NCBI GenBank assembly: GCA_031292465.1
Contig: JARLHB010000069.1
Coordinates: 1 to 9,155, forward strand
Direction: 5' to 3'
From: Ignavibacteriaceae bacterium
Lineage (GTDB): Bacteria > Bacteroidota > Ignavibacteria > Ignavibacteriales > Ignavibacteriaceae
DNA length: 9,155 nt
This document shows positions 4,825 to 9,155 of this stretch, one piece after another. The position numbers and the translations under genes are program-made. A model generated the notes under the pieces. That model made no database searches. It was not told where the DNA came from and worked only from the letters and a program-made list of their open reading frames with translations. Numbering within the stretch: position 1 is the stretch's first letter; the number at the start of each line of letters is the position of its first letter.

Positions 4825-5871
4825 TTAAATAAATCCTTTAGCTTTCATAAGCTCTGCACAAAGCAAAGCGCCGCCGGCTGCGCCGCGGTTAGTATTATGA
4901 GAAAGGACTACAAATTTGTAATCGAATAAAGAATCTTCACGCAGTCTGCCCACTGATGCCGCCATACCTTTATCCAGATTCCTGTGTATTCTCGGCTGCG
5001 GATATTTATTTTCTTCAAAATAATATACAGGCTTTAATGGGGCAGTAGGAAGATTTAATTTCTGTGGCTCTGCTATAAAATTTCTCCAGGCTTCTATAAT
5101 TTCTTCTTTGGTTGCCTTCTTTTTTAATTTTACCTGTACACATTCCGTATGGCCGTCAACTACGGCAACGCGGTTGCACTGTGCGCTAATTTTTATTGAT
5201 TCATCTATAATGCAACCTTCGCCAAGTTTACCGAATATTTTTAACGGTTCAGATTCCATCTTCGGCTCTTCACCGGAGATGAAGGGGATTACATTATCAA
5301 TTATATCAAGGCTGGAAACACCCGGGTAACCTGCGCCGGATAGCGCCTGCATGGTAACAACATTAATAGCTTCAATTCCGAAATTGTCATACAAAGGCTT
5401 TAACGCCAGAACCATCCCGATAGTTGAACAATTCGGATTGGTAACAATACAGCCGCCGTTAAATTTTTGCGCTTTTATTAACTCCAAATGATCTGCATTT
5501 ATTTCTGGAACAAGCAATGGAACATCTTTATCCATCCTGTGATTTTTGGAATTAGAAACTACAGCATATCCTTTTTTTGCAAAAGCTTCTTCAATACCGC
5601 CGGCAACACCAGAATCTAATCCTGAAAACACTATTTTACTTTTTAAATTAGGTTCGCATTCTTTTACAGTCAATTCTGCAACATCTTTAGGAAGGGGAGA
5701 GGATAAAATCCAGTTAACAGCGTCTTTATATTTTTTACCCGCGGATCTTTCCGATGCAGCTACTTCAACCACCTGGAACCATGGATGATTTGATAATAAT
5801 TCGATAAACTTCTGACCGACGCTTCCCGTTGCGCCGAGTACCCCTACCGGGATTTTTTCTATGTTAGCCAT
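4825..5871 (-). CDS. asd: Aspartate-semialdehyde dehydrogenase, archaeal/fungal type
   Basis: Catalyses NADPH-dependent reduction of aspartyl phosphate to aspartate semialdehyde, linking the two activities of ThrA. The 348-residue sequence has the Rossmann loop GVLGATGSVGQ (10-20), SAGKKYKDAVNW (43-54), IVFSGLDSG (80-88), the catalytic cysteine in TNPNCST (Cys148), QCNR (231-234) and DGHTE with the likely catalytic His241, then SVGRLRED (306-313) and SHNTNRGAAGG near the C-terminus. SAGKKYxDAVNW, SQCNRV-like and SVGRxRED blocks are those of the yeast Hom2/archaeal group and not of the classic E. coli-type enzyme. ATG 5871-5869 is preceded by AGAGAGA. The gene lies 102 bases after thrA, in a gap with no clear terminator or promoter, and is followed at once by a terminator. 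Confidence 0.95.
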   Translation of the reverse strand: MANIEKIPVGVLGATGSVGQKFIELLSNHPWFQVVEVAASERSAGKKYKDAVNWILSSPLPKDVAELTVKECEPNLKSKIVFSGLDSGVAGGIEEAFAKKGYAVVSNSKNHRMDKDVPLLVPEINADHLELIKAQKFNGGCIVTNPNCSTIGMVLALKPLYDNFGIEAINVVTMQALSGAGYPGVSSLDIIDNVIPFISGEEPKMESEPLKIFGKLGEGCIIDESIKISAQCNRVAVVDGHTECVQVKLKKKATKEEIIEAWRNFIAEPQKLNLPTAPLKPVYYFEENKYPQPRIHRNLDKGMAASVGRLREDSLFDYKFVVLSHNTNRGAAGGALLCAELMKAKGFI

Positions 5872-5973
5872 ATATTCTCTCTGTATTTTTATTGATCTAA
5901 TATTCCGTTTTTAATTTTGTATTTAAAATTTAACCAATATCAATTAAATATATTTTGTTCCAGTAACCATGAA

Positions 5974-8430
5974 TCAGCTTAAATAATTTGATATCCTGAT
6001 GATATCCGCAAACACTCCTGCTGCCGTTACATCTGCACCCGCGCCCGGGCCTTTTATTACTATCGGGTGCTCCTGGTAGTGTGTTGTGTAAAGCGCAAAC
6101 ATATTATCACTGCCTGATAATGAATAAAAAGGATGCTTGCTGTTTACCATCTGAAGTGATATTTCCGCTTTGCCGTTTTCAAGACTTGCAACGTAACGCA
6201 ATACATTTCCTTTATCTGCCGCACGTTTTCTCTTCTCTTCGAATTTTTTATCAAATCCCGCAAGCTTTGTAAAAAACTCATCAACAGATTTTGTCTTTCT
6301 TGCCGGTTCCGGTACAAGATTTTCAACTTTTATATCTTTTAATTCAAGTGACAAGCCAGTCTCACGTGCAAGGATTAATAATTTTCTTGCTACGTCCATT
6401 CCATTTAAATCCTCCCTTGGATCAGGTTCGGTATATCCCTTATCCTTAGCCTCTTTCACCACCTGGCTGAAAGATTTACCTTCTTTGAATGCGCTGAAAA
6501 TATAGCTTAATGTACCGGACATTACACCTTCTATTTTATGCACTTTATCACCGCTGGAAACAAGATCATTTAATGTGTTGATAATTGGAAGCCCTGCGCC
6601 GACATTGGTTTCATATAAAAATTTAACATTGTGTTTTAATGCCGAATGTTTTAGCTCCTGATAATATTTAAAGCTCCCGGCGTTTGCGCGTTTATTAGGT
6701 GTTACTACTGAAATGCTGGCATCTAAAATTTCCTTGTATTGCCCGGACACCTTTTCGCTTGCAGTGCAATCCACAAATACGCTGTTTGGAAGGTTTAATT
6801 TTTTCATCTCGGCAATAAGTATATCAAGATTTGTTTTTATACCTTCCTGATTAAGCCTGTCCTTCCATATTTCAGGGCCAATACTGTTGGGGTCTATCAA
6901 CATTTTCCTGCTGTTTGCCAGTCCGATAAGTTTTATGTTCAGGAGATATTCTCTTGAAAGGAAATCTGTCTGATTATTTATTTGCTCTAACAATGTACCG
7001 CCGACCAGTCCGGTGCCTACAACAAATAGATTTACTGTTTTTACTATTGATAAGAAAAAAGCATCATGAAGCGCGTTAAGCGCTTTTGCTTCATTATCTC
7101 TTGATATTACAGTTGATATATTTAATTCGGATGAACCCTGAGCTATAGCCACGATATTTACTCCATTTTTTCCTAATGCCTGAAAGATTTTTCCTGATAT
7201 ACCCGGGGTTCTCCGCATATTTTCGCCAACAACGGCAATTATGGAAAAGTTCGTTTCAACTATCGGCTCGTGAATTAATTTTTCTTTTATTTCATAGTAT
7301 AGTTCCTGCTGAATAGCTTTCTTTGCAGCAGGCGCAAATTTAGGCAGAACGGCAAAGCAAAGTGAATGTTCTGATGAAGCCTGAGAGATGAGAATAATAT
7401 TAATCTTTTTACCTGCAAGGGCCGAAAAAATCCTTTGTGCAATACCCGCAACTCCTACCATTCCACCGCCTTGAACTCTTATTAAGGCTATATCGTCAAT
7501 AGAAGAAATGCCTTTTATTGAAAAGTTATGCGAGTTTGATTTGCCGTTTATTAAAGTTCCCTCAAAATCCGGATTAAAAGTATTCTTAATCCTTATAGGT
7601 ATTTTCTTCTCCATTGCAGGATGCATCGTGGGCGGATGTATAACCTTAGCGCCGAAATGCGAAAGTTCCATAGCTTCTTCATAGGTAAGGCTTTTTAACG
7701 GGAAAGCCTTTTTTACCTTTTTGGGATCGGCAGTAAGTACGCCGTCAACATCAGTCCAGATTTCAATTTCTTTAACATTTAACGCCGCACCGAAAATTGC
7801 AGCAGTGTAATCGGAACCGCCCCTGCCTAAAGTTGAGGTTTCATTATTAATGGTTGAGCCGATAAAGCCTGTTACCACCTGAAATTTTTTATGCTCATTA
7901 AAATATTTTTTAATGTTTTTAAAGGTAGTATCAAAATCAACTTTTGCGCTTCCGAATGATTCATCTGTTTTAACAAGGGGCCTGGAATCCAGAAACTCGC
8001 AGTCTATATTTCTGTCTTTTATGGCATTAGCAATAATAAATGAAGAGAGCCTTTCACCGAAACTTAAAATAAAATCCTGTGTCCTTGGTGAAAGCTCCTT
8101 TACAAGGAAAACACCGTGAAGTACATCTTCAAGCTCATTTAACATGAATTTAAGATGTGCGAGCACTTTGCTTTGTGTCTTAACGGCAAGTATTTCCTGC
8201 GCAATTGAGATGTGCCTATCCTCAAGTTTCTTATATAGTTCCAAATATTCGGTATTGCAGCTTGCGGCAAGCTGGCTCATTCTCAGCAGGTTATCTGTAA
8301 CTTTATGGAAAGCTGAAAAAACTACAGCCACCCTATTGTTTTCGTTAATTGATTTTTTAATTATCTCAATTACGTTTTTTATTCTTTCAGTATCTGCTAC
8401 TGATGAACCGCCGAATTTTAGAACTTTCAT
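5974..8430 (-). CDS. thrA: Bifunctional aspartokinase / homoserine dehydrogenase
   Basis: Fusion enzyme catalysing the first and third steps from aspartate to homoserine. Its 818 residues compare with about 820 for E. coli ThrA. The aspartokinase domain (about 1-290) shows KFGGSSVAD (5-13), FGERLSS (124-130), GRGGSDYTA (202-210), TDVDGVLTADP (226-236) and FGAKVIHP (259-266). Two ACT domains follow (about 310-460), with VGVAGIAQRIFSAL (325-338) and RTPGISGKIFQALG (407-420), expected to bind threonine for feedback inhibition. The homoserine dehydrogenase domain (about 465-818) has the NAD(P) loop VGTGLVGG (471-478), TPNKRANAG (577-585), NVGAGLP (609-615), GVMSGTLSYIF (635-645), YTEPDPREDLNG (666-677) and KGPGAGADVTAAGV (793-806). 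ATG 8430-8428 has a weak TAGGGA upstream. It lies behind a Thr/Met leader peptide and attenuator, which should control it. Confidence 0.98.
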   Translation of the reverse strand: MKVLKFGGSSVADTERIKNVIEIIKKSINENNRVAVVFSAFHKVTDNLLRMSQLAASCNTEYLELYKKLEDRHISIAQEILAVKTQSKVLAHLKFMLNELEDVLHGVFLVKELSPRTQDFILSFGERLSSFIIANAIKDRNIDCEFLDSRPLVKTDESFGSAKVDFDTTFKNIKKYFNEHKKFQVVTGFIGSTINNETSTLGRGGSDYTAAIFGAALNVKEIEIWTDVDGVLTADPKKVKKAFPLKSLTYEEAMELSHFGAKVIHPPTMHPAMEKKIPIRIKNTFNPDFEGTLINGKSNSHNFSIKGISSIDDIALIRVQGGGMVGVAGIAQRIFSALAGKKINIILISQASSEHSLCFAVLPKFAPAAKKAIQQELYYEIKEKLIHEPIVETNFSIIAVVGENMRRTPGISGKIFQALGKNGVNIVAIAQGSSELNISTVISRDNEAKALNALHDAFFLSIVKTVNLFVVGTGLVGGTLLEQINNQTDFLSREYLLNIKLIGLANSRKMLIDPNSIGPEIWKDRLNQEGIKTNLDILIAEMKKLNLPNSVFVDCTASEKVSGQYKEILDASISVVTPNKRANAGSFKYYQELKHSALKHNVKFLYETNVGAGLPIINTLNDLVSSGDKVHKIEGVMSGTLSYIFSAFKEGKSFSQVVKEAKDKGYTEPDPREDLNGMDVARKLLILARETGLSLELKDIKVENLVPEPARKTKSVDEFFTKLAGFDKKFEEKRKRAADKGNVLRYVASLENGKAEISLQMVNSKHPFYSLSGSDNMFALYTTHYQEHPIVIKGPGAGADVTAAGVFADIIRISNYLS

Positions 8431-8471
8431 GTTTATAATCCCTAGATATTGTTTGTTCCGGTATTAATAAT

Positions 8472-8503
8472 AAAAAAACCGGCTCCATCTTCTGAAGCCG
8501 GTT
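8472..8503 (-). terminator. Attenuator terminator of the thr leader
   Basis: AACCGGCT and AGCCGGTT pair perfectly on the coding strand, then T-G, C-G and A-U continue to a five-base loop; seven T follow (8478-8472). It lies between the leader peptide and thrA. A competing antiterminator is clear: GAAGCGCGGTT (8542-8532), starting within the leader stop codon, pairs over ten bases with AACCGGCTTC (8503-8494) if one G is bulged. Confidence 0.9.
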
Positions 8504-8540
8504 TTTAATTTCTTTGATACAAAATTTATATAACCGCGCT

Positions 8541-8588
8541 TCATCCTCCATGCATAGATGTAGGCATTGTACCCATTGTGGTAGTCAT
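8541..8588 (-). CDS. Threonine/methionine-rich thr leader peptide
   Basis: Fifteen-residue frame MTTTMGTMPTSMHGG ending at TGA (8543-8541): five Thr and four Met codons, including ACT ACC ACA in a row. No in-frame upstream ATG was found. It sits about 48 bases after a predicted transcription start and ahead of a terminator and thrA. A ribosome waiting at Thr or Met codons would leave the antiterminator strand 8542-8532 exposed, giving read-through into thrA; a ribosome reaching the stop codon would cover that strand and allow termination. Thr and Met are the two end products of homoserine, the product of ThrA, so the codon content suits the gene. It is analogous to enterobacterial thrL (Thr/Ile codons) but has no obvious sequence similarity to it. 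Mechanism inferred, composition and structures seen. Confidence 0.8.
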   Translation of the reverse strand: MTTTMGTMPTSMHGG

Positions 8589-8642
8589 GTCGTGTTTGGG
8601 GCTATATGTGGTTTTGTAACAATTCATTATAAATTCTATGTA

Positions 8643-8671
8643 AAACTAATACTTAATTTTTCTTTTGTCAA
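8643..8671 (-). promoter_or_regulatory. Candidate promoter of the thr operon
   Basis: TTGACA (8671-8666) and TAGTTT (8648-8643) are 17 bases apart on the coding strand; read the Bacteroidota way, TTTG is followed after 20 bases by TAGTTTTA, close to TAnnTTTG. Transcription would begin near 8636, about 48 bases before the thr leader peptide. The rest of 8589-8788 is AT-rich, with no gene and no convincing terminator for the upstream membrane-protein gene. Confidence 0.65.
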
Positions 8672-8788
8672 ATATTTTTAATTGATTCCACTTTTCTATA
8701 AGTAATTATCGAATAAACTGAATAAATATTTAGCTTACTGGTTGTCTATTCATCTATTTAAATGAAATGGTAAAATTAACAGTCTAAC

Positions 8789-9155
8789 TCAACTCCGGTA
8801 AATAAGATATATGCCGCCAAGTATTACAAGTACTCCGCAGATCTTTTTAACCCATATTATCGCTTTGGATTTATCAGTCCAATTTAAATAGTTCTGAACT
8901 TTGCCGGTCATTGTTCCGGCTCCGACAATTACTGCACAGTGCCCTATTCCAAAAGATAATAGTAAGATTGTGGCCGTGTAAAAATTTGTTTGTGCTGTCT
9001 GAAATACAATTCCCAATACAGGCGCCATATAAGCAAATGTACAAGGGCCCAGTGCTAATCCGAAAAGCAAACCGAGTATTAATGCGGCTAACAGCCCCCT
9101 GGCTTTTGTTTGCCCGAAGCTGGAATTCCAATCAAATTTTATGATGCCTAACAGA
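8789..9155 (-). CDS. CcdA/DsbD-like cytochrome c biogenesis or related transporter, C-terminal part
   Basis: C-terminal 121 residues of a multi-spanning membrane protein; the start is outside the right edge, and the frame stays open to the edge. Three hydrophobic segments are visible: around LLAALILGLLFGLALGPC, around ATILLLSFGIGHCAVIVGAG, and the C-terminal ICGVLVILGGIYLIY. GPCTFAYMAPVLG, with a cysteine after Gly-Pro, is typical of the CcdA/DsbD transmembrane thiol-electron carriers; a second cysteine lies in GIGHCA. A polar loop (TGKVQNYLNWTDKSK) precedes the last helix. A related permease annotated with arsenical efflux is possible, and only the missing N-terminus and neighbours could decide. 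It lies 200 bases upstream of the thr leader and is probably a separate transcription unit. Confidence 0.75.
   Translation of the reverse strand, partial: LLGIIKFDWNSSFGQTKARGLLAALILGLLFGLALGPCTFAYMAPVLGIVFQTAQTNFYTATILLLSFGIGHCAVIVGAGTMTGKVQNYLNWTDKSKAIIWVKKICGVLVILGGIYLIYRS

Noticed and set aside
5872..5973. Separate promoter for asd in the thrA-asd gap
   Set aside because: Only weak TTGATA/TTGGTT-like strings were seen, with no matching -10 element at a normal distance.
8789..9070. Reading the membrane protein as a complete 93-residue protein from a TTG start
   Set aside because: The same frame stays open to the right edge with a further hydrophobic segment, so it is the C-terminal part of a longer gene.
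8874..9144. Overlapping frames on both strands opposite or beside the CcdA-like gene
   Set aside because: They lack membrane or family motifs and coincide with a gene that has clear conserved residues.

Overview
This window is a low-GC bacterial segment in which every gene is read from the minus strand. It centres on synthesis of the aspartate-family amino acids threonine and methionine. Three things suggest the Bacteroidota/Chlorobiota/Ignavibacteriota group. Two candidate promoters fit the TTTG/TTGACA and TAnnTTTG pattern of that group, Shine-Dalgarno sequences are weak or absent in front of most genes, and ProC and the fused ThrA look like versions common there. This placement is inferred from features, not from a database search.

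In order of transcription (right to left) the window holds: the C-terminal part of a CcdA/DsbD-like membrane protein (8789 to the right edge); a promoter, a Thr/Met-rich leader peptide and an attenuator (about 8671-8472); thrA, a fused aspartokinase-homoserine dehydrogenase; asd, aspartate-semialdehyde dehydrogenase of the archaeal/fungal type; an intrinsic terminator; thrB, homoserine kinase; a 434-base gap full of small hairpin repeats; thrC, threonine synthase; and proC, pyrroline-5-carboxylate reductase. A second regulatory region (about 963-533) follows, and then the N-terminal third of metY (1-454), which runs off the left edge.

The genes form a coherent pathway. ThrA (kinase domain), Asd and ThrA (dehydrogenase domain) turn aspartate into homoserine. 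ThrB and ThrC turn homoserine into threonine. MetY joins acetylated homoserine with sulfide on the methionine branch. ProC belongs to proline synthesis and is a passenger.

The most interesting content is regulatory. A peptide beginning MTTTMGTM precedes thrA and is followed by a terminator with a competing antiterminator, so it probably senses charged Thr-tRNA and Met-tRNA, the two end products of homoserine. In front of metY a Met/Cys-rich peptide (core MAMCLCCMMMCM) has the same attenuator architecture. It is followed directly by a complete SAM-I riboswitch with its own terminator. metY transcription would therefore pass two checkpoints in series, one translational and one metabolite-binding. 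A third strong terminator lies between asd and thrB, where the threonine-only branch begins.
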